Source: an uncultured Bacteroidales bacterium
GTDB taxonomy: Bacteria > Bacteroidota > Bacteroidia > Bacteroidales > UBA932
DNA: 5,674 nt
Reading direction: 5' to 3'
Assembly: GCA_946406095.1 (NCBI GenBank)
Contig: CAMJJO010000118.1
Coordinates: forward strand, 1-5,674
In this document: positions 1-5,340 of the stretch, one piece after another
Numbering within the stretch: the first letter of the stretch is position 1
Layout of the letters: each line of letters opens with the position of its first letter
Notes under the pieces: generated by a model
Told to the model about the DNA's origin: nothing
Seen by the model: only the letters and a program-made list of their open reading frames with translations
Database searches by the model: none
Position numbers and translations under genes: made by a program

Positions 1-18
1 TTTCTAAGGTAGAAGGCA

Positions 19-990
19 ATGGCAAAGGTATTCATAAGCTACGCGAAGGCTGATTATATAGGGAGTGACGGCAACATCATCCCGGAAAGCCCCGTTGCGA
101 AGATTGTGGAGGCCTTTAAGGATGCGGGGGTCCCCTTCTGGATGGACAGGGAAGGACTCGGGCCTGGCGAAACCTTTGCGGAACGCATCTCCCGCAGCAT
201 TCTTGACTGCGAAGTGCTGCTGTTTATATCTTCCGCCACGGCCAATGCTTCGGAATGGACCCTCAGGGAGATTAGCACCGCCATCTCCAACGGAAAACGT
301 ATAATTCCCGTGAGGATAGACGGATCTCCTTACGACCGGGCGGTGTCCTTCTATCTCTCTTCTCTCCAGTATATTGACTGGTATGACCTTGGCGAGAAGG
401 AGGCACTCAGGCGTATAGTAGGGAACATCCTCCACCCCGGATTCGACTCTACGTCCGGCATCGAAGTGGGGAAGTTGCCGCGCCTGACCAGCATTACCCT
501 TTACGCTGCGCTGGTGGTGCTGACAGCGCTCTATGCCGTGCTGACCTATCTGTTCCTGTGGGCGAAAACGCTGCAGTCCAGCGAGGTGATAGGCGGCCTG
601 ATTGGCCTGACCCAGGAATTCACCCTGCTTCTTTCCATATACTATGTAATAAGGTTGCTGCGTCGCAGGCATTCTACTTTTATCCTGCCTCTCTTGCTTG
701 TGGGTATGTGCATATGCGCCGGAGGGCTGACTTTGCGGATAGACCTGGTGTATTGCGCGGCGGCCCTGTTTACGGGATGGACGGGAGTATTTTTTGCCTG
801 TCTGGTGAGGTCTCCGCGACGGAAATCCTTCTTTGCGCAGATGAGCCGCGAGCAGGTGATGATGAAGGTCAACGATCCCGAGAACCTGCTGATTATCTAC
901 CTGATAATCAAAACCATAGTGGTCGTGGTGGGCCACTACTTCGAAAGTTTTATGAATCTGGCGGAATTCCTGCTGATACTCCGGCGCTAA
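19..990 (+). CDS. TIR domain protein with C-terminal multi-pass membrane region
   Basis: The 323-residue product has an N-terminal TIR domain (about residues 3-140) and a hydrophobic C-terminal half. TIR signatures seen are the first-strand motif VFISYAKADY (4-13), FWMDREGLGPGE (40-51), the strand VLLFIS (66-71) and SEWTLREI (78-85). In that last motif W80 and E84 match the W-x3-E arrangement holding the catalytic glutamate of NAD-cleaving TIR proteins such as SARM1. Hydrophobic segments lie near 158-181, 199-214, 221-238, 243-263 and 289-308, suggesting a membrane anchor with a cytoplasmic TIR head. The start follows AGAAGG, a possible ribosome site; the promoter lies outside the window. The stop overlaps the convergent Nudix gene by 4 bp. 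The family is common in Bacteroidota. NADase activity and a defence or signalling role are inferred, since no partner gene typical of a known TIR defence system is visible here. Confidence 0.9.
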   Translation: MAKVFISYAKADYIGSDGNIIPESPVAKIVEAFKDAGVPFWMDREGLGPGETFAERISRSILDCEVLLFISSATANASEWTLREISTAISNGKRIIPVRIDGSPYDRAVSFYLSSLQYIDWYDLGEKEALRRIVGNILHPGFDSTSGIEVGKLPRLTSITLYAALVVLTALYAVLTYLFLWAKTLQSSEVIGGLIGLTQEFTLLLSIYYVIRLLRRRHSTFILPLLLVGMCICAGGLTLRIDLVYCAAALFTGWTGVFFACLVRSPRRKSFFAQMSREQVMMKVNDPENLLIIYLIIKTIVVVVGHYFESFMNLAEFLLILRR

Positions 991-1670
991 AACTCTATCC
1001 GGAATCCTCCGCTTTTCATCTCTTCGTAGCGATCCTTGTTGAACCTGTACGTGGTGGGCACGCGCCTGGGTGTGTTTTCGCTACGCTCTTTATCCGCTTC
1101 CAGCAATCCAAGATGAAGCATTTTGGCCGCGAAATTGCGGCGGTCGAAGTGCGTTCCAAGGATGGATTCATATAAGGACTGCAGTTGTGGCATGGTGAAA
1201 ACCGGGGGAAGGAGGTCGAATCCTATTGGGCGGAAATGTATCTGTTCGCGAAGGCGGGAGATGGCTACGCGGAGGATACGGTCGTGGTCGAACGCCAACG
1301 CCGGAACGGCATTCAGCGGGAACCATCTGGCCTTGGAGGCATCATCTCCTCCGGCGACAGGGCCTTTCTTGACGAGGGCGAGGTATGCAATTGTGATGAC
1401 CCGTTCGCGCGGATCGCGGTCGACATCGGTGAATGCGCCGAACTGCTCTATGTATAGGGGCTCGAAGCCCGTTTCTTCTTTCAATTCACGGAGGGCGCCG
1501 GTGTCGGCGTCTTCATCGATGCGCATAAAGCCTCCGGGGAAGGCCCAGCACCCGCGGAAAGGCTCTATGCCACGTTCTATCAACAAAACGGACAGCCCTT
1601 CCCTGGTGTCGTATCCGAAAATAACGCAGTCGGTCGTGACGGCCGGATGGGGATAATCGTACTTAAACAT
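987..1670 (-). CDS. NrtR/AraR-type Nudix-domain transcriptional regulator
   Basis: The 227-residue product has a Nudix fold (about 8-125) followed by a winged helix-turn-helix (about 145-215), the architecture of the NrtR/AraR family. The Nudix box G-x5-E-x7-REL-x-EE-x-G-F is intact at residues 47-69 (G47, E53, R61, E62, E65, E66, G68). The C-terminal part has the family-typical run LAFDH, FDLLPPVFTMPQLQSLYESILG and FDRRNFAAKMLHLGLL (about 125-190). Known family members bind roughly 20-bp palindromes and respond to ADP-ribose (NAD-related NrtR) or sugars (AraR of Bacteroides). The gene diverges from creD across 90 bp holding two matching inverted repeats, so self-regulation and control of creD are likely. 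With a complete Nudix box it may also hydrolyse a nucleotide, or simply use the pocket to sense one. A plain Nudix hydrolase is less likely because of the C-terminal domain. Confidence 0.88.
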   Translation of the reverse strand: MFKYDYPHPAVTTDCVIFGYDTREGLSVLLIERGIEPFRGCWAFPGGFMRIDEDADTGALRELKEETGFEPLYIEQFGAFTDVDRDPRERVITIAYLALVKKGPVAGGDDASKARWFPLNAVPALAFDHDRILRVAISRLREQIHFRPIGFDLLPPVFTMPQLQSLYESILGTHFDRRNFAAKMLHLGLLEADKERSENTPRRVPTTYRFNKDRYEEMKSGGFRIEF

Positions 1671-1674
1671 AATA

Positions 1675-1682
1675 CAAAGATA
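1675..1682 (-). promoter_or_regulatory. Bacteroidota -7 box of the Nudix regulator promoter
   Basis: On the minus strand this reads TATCTTTG, a perfect TAnnTTTG. It ends only four bases before the start codon at 1670, so transcription probably begins at or next to the ATG, giving a leaderless or nearly leaderless mRNA. The best -33 candidate is TTTG on the minus strand (1706-1709), with a rather long 23-bp spacer; it lies inside the right arm of the first inverted repeat, so a bound protein would block it. Confidence 0.6.
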
Positions 1683-1687
1683 AAGGT

Positions 1688-1710
1688 TTTTGTGTAAATT
1701 TTACTCAAAA
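1688..1710. promoter_or_regulatory. Putative operator O1: 23-bp inverted repeat
   Basis: The left half TTTTGTGTAAA (1688-1698) and right half TTTACTCAAAA (1700-1710) are reverse complements at 10 of 11 positions around the centre base 1699; only 1693/1705 mismatch. The site lies between the -7 box of the Nudix gene and the -33 box of creD, so it could affect both promoters. A related copy is centred 51 bp away. Size and symmetry fit the operators of NrtR/AraR-type dimers, and the adjacent gene encodes such a protein. That this protein binds here is inferred. Confidence 0.7.
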
Positions 1711-1712
1711 TG

Positions 1713-1743
1713 TTTGGATGTTTAATTTTTGTGTGTATCTTTG
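1713..1743 (+). promoter_or_regulatory. creD promoter (TTTG-N19-TATCTTTG)
   Basis: A -33 TTTG (1713-1716) and a -7 TATCTTTG (1736-1743) are separated by 19 bp, an excellent match to the Bacteroidota primary sigma-factor consensus. Expected initiation near 1747 gives a leader of about 14 nt with no Shine-Dalgarno sequence. The second inverted repeat overlaps the 3' end of the -7 box and the predicted start point, an arrangement suited to repression. Confidence 0.75.
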
Positions 1744-1761
1744 CGTAAAATTCACACAATA
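1739..1761. promoter_or_regulatory. Putative operator O2: second, less perfect copy of the inverted repeat
   Basis: This 23-mer matches the reverse complement of O1 at 19 of 23 positions. Around its centre at 1750, seven of nine base pairs between 1741 and 1759 are symmetric (TTG.GT.AA against TT.AC.CAA). It covers the predicted creD transcription start and touches the ATG. The O1-O2 centre spacing of 51 bp is close to five helical turns, which would put two bound dimers on the same face. A further half-site-like TTTTGTGTGTA sits at 1727-1737. TTGTGTG (1729-1735) and CACACAA (1753-1759) also form a perfect 7-bp inverted repeat around the -7 box, so the exact footprint is uncertain. Confidence 0.6.
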
Positions 1762-2996
1762 TGAAAGCGCCTAAAAATACTTTTTGGAAGTTCGCCTTGA
1801 TGGGGCTGATTTCCCTGCTTTTGCTGATTCCCCTGGCAATGGTTAAAGATTTGATCCGTGAACGGTCCAACCGCGCCCAGGAAGCTTCCGGAGAAGTTGC
1901 CGGAAGTTGGGGTGGCGCCCAGACACTGGAGGGCCCTACCCTGGTATTCTCTTATGTAGAAACATCCGGGACGGGAGACAAAAAGAAGGAGGAAACAAAG
2001 AAAAACGAGGTGTATCCTTCTGTTTTAAACTGCGAGTATTCTGTTGATAATCAGCTTCTTCACCGATCCATATATGATATTCCCGTCTACACTGCCAATG
2101 TGAACGAAGAAGGGACTTTTATCGTCCCCGAATCTATGGCACAGAAGGAAAAACTGTCCCTGACAGCAACCATTAAAGTGAGCGACTTGCGCGGAATCGA
2201 TGGACCGATTATTCTGGAAACCAACGGGAAACAGTTTACTGCAGACGATGGGAATTCCGGAACCGTCAGGTTCTATATTAAGCCTGGTGACATCCCGATG
2301 GACGGTTCGACCATTCCTTTCAAAGTGAGTTTCAAAGTGCGCGGATCTTCTTCTATTTCCTTTAAGCCTTATGGAGATGAAACGAAGGTTATAGTTAAAT
2401 CCAACTGCCCGAATCCGTCCTTTAACGGAGACTTTCTTCCGGTCGGCCGGGAGATAGATGAGAACGGTTTTTCTGCCGAATGGCGAGTTTCCAAAATCAA
2501 CCGAGGAGCGCCAAGCGAAAGCAGGATGGGTGTAAGCTTCCTGCCGGAAGTATCTCAGTATCAGCAGTCTGAGCGTTCGGCAAAATATGGTCTCCTTATC
2601 ATAGTTCTGGTATTTGCCGCCGGGCTGATGGTGGAGCTGGTGGGAAAGAAAAAGATCGCTCTTGTTCAGTATCTGATAATCGGCCTTTCGCTGGTGCTCT
2701 TCTACGCCCTTACCCTTTCCTTCTCGGAATTCATTTCCTTCGGCCTGTCTTATCTGATTGCCGCCGCGATGACGACGGCCGCCCTGCTCGGATACTTCCG
2801 GGGCATACTGAAAAGCAGGGCAGCATATACGCTTGCCCTGCTTGTGGCCGTTACTTATGCTCTCTGCTACATCCTCCTTCAGATGGGCACCTATGCCCTG
2901 CTGACCGGAAGCCTGGTGCTGTTCGTCGTGCTTGCAGTAATAATGTATTACACTGCCAGCATCGAGGAGCCCGACCTGCTGCAGCAGAAGGTTTAG
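1761..2996 (+). CDS. creD: CreD-like inner membrane protein
   Basis: The 411-residue product has an N-terminal membrane segment (about 10-28), a large extracytoplasmic region (about 30-270) and a C-terminal block of about six membrane segments (near 276-293, 300-318, 322-343, 355-375, 377-397). CreD-like features are the early LEGPTLVFSY (56-65; compare the W-x-GP-x-L-x-xP-Y of other members), ALVQYLIIGLSLVLFYALTLSFSE (300-323), and the terminal GTYALLTGSLVLFVVLAVIMYYT (376-398). It is somewhat shorter than the usual roughly 450 residues, mainly in the extracytoplasmic part. In Proteobacteria creD belongs to the CreBC regulon and is linked to envelope integrity and beta-lactam response; its biochemical role is unknown. 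No CreBC pair is visible here, and the divergent Nudix regulator probably controls it instead. The first two thirds look more AT-rich than the membrane region. The start follows from the promoter spacing and the membrane segment right after it. Confidence 0.87.
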   Translation: MKAPKNTFWKFALMGLISLLLLIPLAMVKDLIRERSNRAQEASGEVAGSWGGAQTLEGPTLVFSYVETSGTGDKKKEETKKNEVYPSVLNCEYSVDNQLLHRSIYDIPVYTANVNEEGTFIVPESMAQKEKLSLTATIKVSDLRGIDGPIILETNGKQFTADDGNSGTVRFYIKPGDIPMDGSTIPFKVSFKVRGSSSISFKPYGDETKVIVKSNCPNPSFNGDFLPVGREIDENGFSAEWRVSKINRGAPSESRMGVSFLPEVSQYQQSERSAKYGLLIIVLVFAAGLMVELVGKKKIALVQYLIIGLSLVLFYALTLSFSEFISFGLSYLIAAAMTTAALLGYFRGILKSRAAYTLALLVAVTYALCYILLQMGTYALLTGSLVLFVVLAVIMYYTASIEEPDLLQQKV

Positions 2997-4141
2997 AGCT
3001 GCCGGGCGCCGTCGCTCACGACAACGTCGTAAATCTTGGGTTCGTGGCCGAATTTGGCTGCGAACTTTTCTTTTGCCGCGGCGATGAAGGGCTCGTAGAG
3101 TTCGTCCTTCACGAGGTTGATGGTGCATCCGCCGAAGCCGCCGCCCATTACGCGGGAGCCGGTGACGTCCATCTTGCGGGCAAGCTTGTTGAGGAAGTCG
3201 AGTTCTTCGCAGCTGACTTCGTAGAGGCGGCTCATTCCGAAGTGGGTCTGGTACATCATCTCGCCGACGGTCTCGTAGTCGTCGCGCTCGAGGGCGTCGC
3301 AGACATCCAGCACGCGCTGAACCTCGCCGATCACATACTCTGCGCGGAGGAAGTCCTCTTCGGGAATCTGGTCGCGGACCTCATCGAGCCATACGCGCTT
3401 GGCATCGCTCAGGAACTCCACCTCGGGGTGGTTCTTGCGGATTGCGGCAGCGGCGTTCTCGCAGGATTCGCGGCGCTTGTTGTAGGCGCTGGAGGCGAGT
3501 TCGTGCTTGACGCAGGAGTCTACGAGGACCAGCTTGTAGCCCTTTGGATTGAAGGGGAAGTACTTGTATTCCAGGGTTTTGCAGTTGAGGCGGATGAGGC
3601 AGCCGGCCTTGCCGAAGCAGGAGGCGAACTGGTCCATTATGCCGCACTTTACGCCGCAATAGTTGTGCTCGGTGCTCTGGCCGATCTTGGCAAGTTCGAA
3701 CTTGTCGATGCCGTTGTGGAAGAGTTCGTTAAGGGCGAAAGCGAAGGTGCTCTCGAGGGCTGCGGAGGAACTGAGGCCGGCGCCGAGGGGAACATCTCCC
3801 GCGAAGACGGTGTCGAATCCTTCCACCTTGCCGCCGCGTTTGATGGTCTCGCGGCATACGCCGAAGATGTAGCGGGCCCACTGCTCTTTAGGGGCGTCTT
3901 CTTCGTTCAGGCCGAATTCTGTCTGGGCGTTGTAGTCGATGCTGAATGCGCGGACTATGTTGGTGCCGTTGAGTTTGATTTCTGCCATGATGCCTTTGTC
4001 GATGGCGCCGGGGAACACGTAACCGCCGTTATAGTCGGTGTGTTCGCCTATGAGGTTGATGCGGCCTGCGGAGGCAAAAGTGGTTCCTCCCTCTCCGAAG
4101 AGGGATACGAATTTTTCGTGGATCTGGGTTTTCATTGACAT
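2993..4141 (-). CDS. galK: Galactokinase
   Basis: The 382-residue product matches the usual GalK length and carries all GHMP-kinase signatures. These are the galactose-binding motif GRINLIGEHTDYNGGYVFP (26-44), the ATP-binding loop GAGLSSSAALE (120-130), CGIMDQFAS (166-174) with the expected catalytic aspartate D170, and MGGGFGGCTINLV (332-344). It phosphorylates alpha-D-galactose to galactose-1-phosphate in the cytoplasm, the first committed step of the Leloir pathway. A second ATG two codons downstream (4135) is an alternative start; neither has a ribosome site. The gene begins 19 bp after the stop of the endonuclease/exonuclease/phosphatase gene on the same strand, so the two are probably co-transcribed. 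Its stop overlaps the convergent creD stop by 4 bp. No galM, galT or sugar transporter is visible within the window. Confidence 0.97.
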   Translation of the reverse strand: MSMKTQIHEKFVSLFGEGGTTFASAGRINLIGEHTDYNGGYVFPGAIDKGIMAEIKLNGTNIVRAFSIDYNAQTEFGLNEEDAPKEQWARYIFGVCRETIKRGGKVEGFDTVFAGDVPLGAGLSSSAALESTFAFALNELFHNGIDKFELAKIGQSTEHNYCGVKCGIMDQFASCFGKAGCLIRLNCKTLEYKYFPFNPKGYKLVLVDSCVKHELASSAYNKRRESCENAAAAIRKNHPEVEFLSDAKRVWLDEVRDQIPEEDFLRAEYVIGEVQRVLDVCDALERDDYETVGEMMYQTHFGMSRLYEVSCEELDFLNKLARKMDVTGSRVMGGGFGGCTINLVKDELYEPFIAAAKEKFAAKFGHEPKIYDVVVSDGARQL

Positions 4142-4160
4142 ATTGTAGTAGTTTTAGTTT

Positions 4161-5267
4161 TTACTGGTTTGCATCTTCAAATTTAGTGTTTTTAACGGAA
4201 TAATGTGGTGTTTGTTCCCGATTTTGGCCGTTTTTCGTAACAAACTCCAATTCCAGTATTATGGGGTAGTGGTCGGAGAGGCCGCCGAGGTAGCGGGGGC
4301 CGGAGAAGGTGCGGAGGGGTTTCTGGCCGGAGAAGCGGGTGTCGCGGGTGGAGAGATGGGGCGGGGCGAAGATGTGTTCGCGGGCGGTCAGGCCTTCGAG
4401 CACCGGGCAGCCGTCGATCTTTTCCCATTTTCCCTGGAATTTGATGGTGCCAGCGCCCTTCGGATATGCTGGCTCTATCCCTAGCGCGGGGATCACTTCG
4501 TCGTTGAAGTCGCCTACAGCCACAATGCGGCGTATCCCTTCTGCCAGCAGCGAATCCCTCAAAGCCAGCAGCCTCCCCATCGCCAGTTCCCGCCTACCGT
4601 CTGAACCCTTTCCAACTTTAGACGGATGGTGGTTGACCAGTATTGCCACCGGTGCCGCTGGAAGGTATTCCCCCTGAGGGAGTTCGCCCTTTGGGCTCAC
4701 CCCACCATCCCTTCGGGACGGTCCCCCCGCTATCGAACCGCGGGTGTTACGTCCCTCGGGGGGAATACCTTCCGACGGCACCAGAACCACCAACAGAATA
4801 TCGCGAGTGGGGAGTAAACGGCCGGAGGAATCGGTGAGGTGGCAGGGCTTCGTATAGAGAAGGCGGAAGCGGCTGCGGCGGTAGAGGAGGGCGCAGTCGA
4901 TGCCGCGATGGTCGGGGGAATCATAGTGGACAATGCTGTAATCCAGCTTTCGCAAAGCGGTGCGGGAAAGCAGTTTCTGAACCACCTGCCGGTTCTCCAC
5001 TTCCGCAAGGCCGATGACATCCGGCACCGCACCGAATTCGTCGCCGGCGAGCATTATGGTCTTGGCTATGCCGTTGCATTTGTCGCCAAAGTGCGGCCTG
5101 GACTCGAATAGGTTCTCTACGTTCCAGAACATACACAAAAAGTCCGGTCCCCCGGCAAGAGAGCCAAGGAGACCGGACAACAAGAAACAACAATACGCAA
5201 TCATCAGCGGCAAACATAGTAAAAACCGGCCTCTTCGAACCCCCTGAAACTTAAATTTTCGGACCAT
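4161..5267 (-). CDS. Exported endonuclease/exonuclease/phosphatase-family protein with an in-frame repeat insertion
   Basis: The 368-residue product has a basic N-terminus (VRKFKFQGVRRGR), a hydrophobic segment (about 15-38) that looks like a signal peptide or anchor, then a DNase I-like metallohydrolase fold. Catalytic motifs are all present: WNVENLF (48-54), LAEVENR (87-93, with metal ligand E89), VNHHPSK (211-217, catalytic His region), GDFND (252-256), KIDG (283-286) and SDHYP (331-335, terminal Asp-His pair). Members cleave phosphodiesters in nucleic acids, lipids or other substrates; the substrate here is unknown. Residues of about 163-205 are a Gly/Pro/charge-rich insert encoded by an inverted-repeat DNA element, placed between the strand DILLVVLV and the strand VAILVNHH that are normally nearly adjacent. 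An ATG at 5204 (residue 22), preceded by TATGTTTG, is an alternative start, but it would remove the basic part of the signal peptide. Likely leads an operon with galK. Confidence 0.88.
   Translation of the reverse strand: MVRKFKFQGVRRGRFLLCLPLMIAYCCFLLSGLLGSLAGGPDFLCMFWNVENLFESRPHFGDKCNGIAKTIMLAGDEFGAVPDVIGLAEVENRQVVQKLLSRTALRKLDYSIVHYDSPDHRGIDCALLYRRSRFRLLYTKPCHLTDSSGRLLPTRDILLVVLVPSEGIPPEGRNTRGSIAGGPSRRDGGVSPKGELPQGEYLPAAPVAILVNHHPSKVGKGSDGRRELAMGRLLALRDSLLAEGIRRIVAVGDFNDEVIPALGIEPAYPKGAGTIKFQGKWEKIDGCPVLEGLTAREHIFAPPHLSTRDTRFSGQKPLRTFSGPRYLGGLSDHYPIILELEFVTKNGQNREQTPHYSVKNTKFEDANQ
4178..4185 (-). promoter_or_regulatory. Possible internal -7 box upstream of galK
   Basis: The minus strand reads TAAATTTG, matching TAnnTTTG, inside the last codons of the upstream gene and about 37 bp before the galK start. 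No TTTG-like -33 box lies at the right distance, so this is a weak candidate for separate galK expression. Confidence 0.25.
4651..4782. repeat. 132-bp inverted-repeat (palindromic) element inserted in frame in a gene
   Basis: The terminal arms 4651-4681 and 4752-4782 (31 nt each) are reverse complements at 28 of 31 positions; they begin GGTGCCG and include GGAAGGTATTCCCCC. The 70-bp interior holds further short hairpins, including GCCC-TTT-GGGC (4686-4696) and TCCC-TTC-GGGA (4708-4718). Total length is 44 codons exactly, so the host reading frame survives. The encoded stretch (residues about 163-205) is low in hydrophobic residues, unlike the flanking enzyme core. There is no transposase gene and no clear target duplication. 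It resembles miniature or REP-like palindromic elements, and in principle the protein-coding palindromes described in Rickettsia. Family membership is not established from one copy. Confidence 0.75.
5142..5178 (-). other. Terminator-like stem-loop inside the 5' coding region of the exported hydrolase gene
   Basis: GTCCGGTC (5142-5149) and GACCGGAC (5171-5178) form a perfect 8-bp stem with a 21-nt loop. In the direction of the gene (minus strand) the stem is followed directly by TTTTT (5137-5141). It lies about 90-125 nt after the start codon, in the part encoding the end of the signal peptide. It may act as an attenuator or may be chance. Confidence 0.3.
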
Positions 5268-5285
5268 AAAGTACGATTATTTAAG

Positions 5286-5315
5286 TTTCCGTATCGCGAA
5301 AAATCTTTATCTTTG
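5286..5315 (+). promoter_or_regulatory. ychF promoter
   Basis: The -7 box TATCTTTG (5308-5315) matches TAnnTTTG exactly. A TTTC at 5286-5289 with an 18-bp spacer is a near match to the -33 TTTG. Predicted initiation near 5319 gives a leader of about 22 nt. The rest of the 73-bp spacer shows no clear minus-strand promoter for the divergent hydrolase gene; the nearest is TATGTTTA (minus strand, 5322-5329), with one mismatch to the consensus. Confidence 0.6.
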
Positions 5316-5340
5316 GATTATTAAACATAAACTTTAGAAA

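Noticed and set aside
4..936. A 310-codon minus-strand frame opposite the TIR gene
   Set aside because: No recognisable domain, His/Arg/Gln-rich composition, and it is fully covered by a convincing TIR gene.
2025..3128. A 367-codon minus-strand frame opposite creD
   Set aside because: Its His/Arg/Gln-rich product lacks recognisable domains, and it runs across the end of galK; creD is clearly the real gene.
3044..4138. A 364-codon open frame on the plus strand opposite galK
   Set aside because: It is an antisense shadow of a GC-rich gene: the product is Ala/Glu/Val-rich with no family motif, while galK on the other strand carries every galactokinase signature.
4142..4160. Separate promoter or terminator between the hydrolase gene and galK
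   Set aside because: Only 19 bp of A/T-rich DNA with no hairpin; co-transcription is simpler.
4651..4782. Complete insertion sequence or CRISPR-like array
   Set aside because: There is no transposase and there are no regularly spaced direct repeats; it is a single inverted-repeat block.
4651..4782. Reading the odd 40-residue stretch as a frameshift or sequencing error
   Set aside because: Both flanks stay in the same frame with intact motifs, and the block is explained by its inverted-repeat arms.
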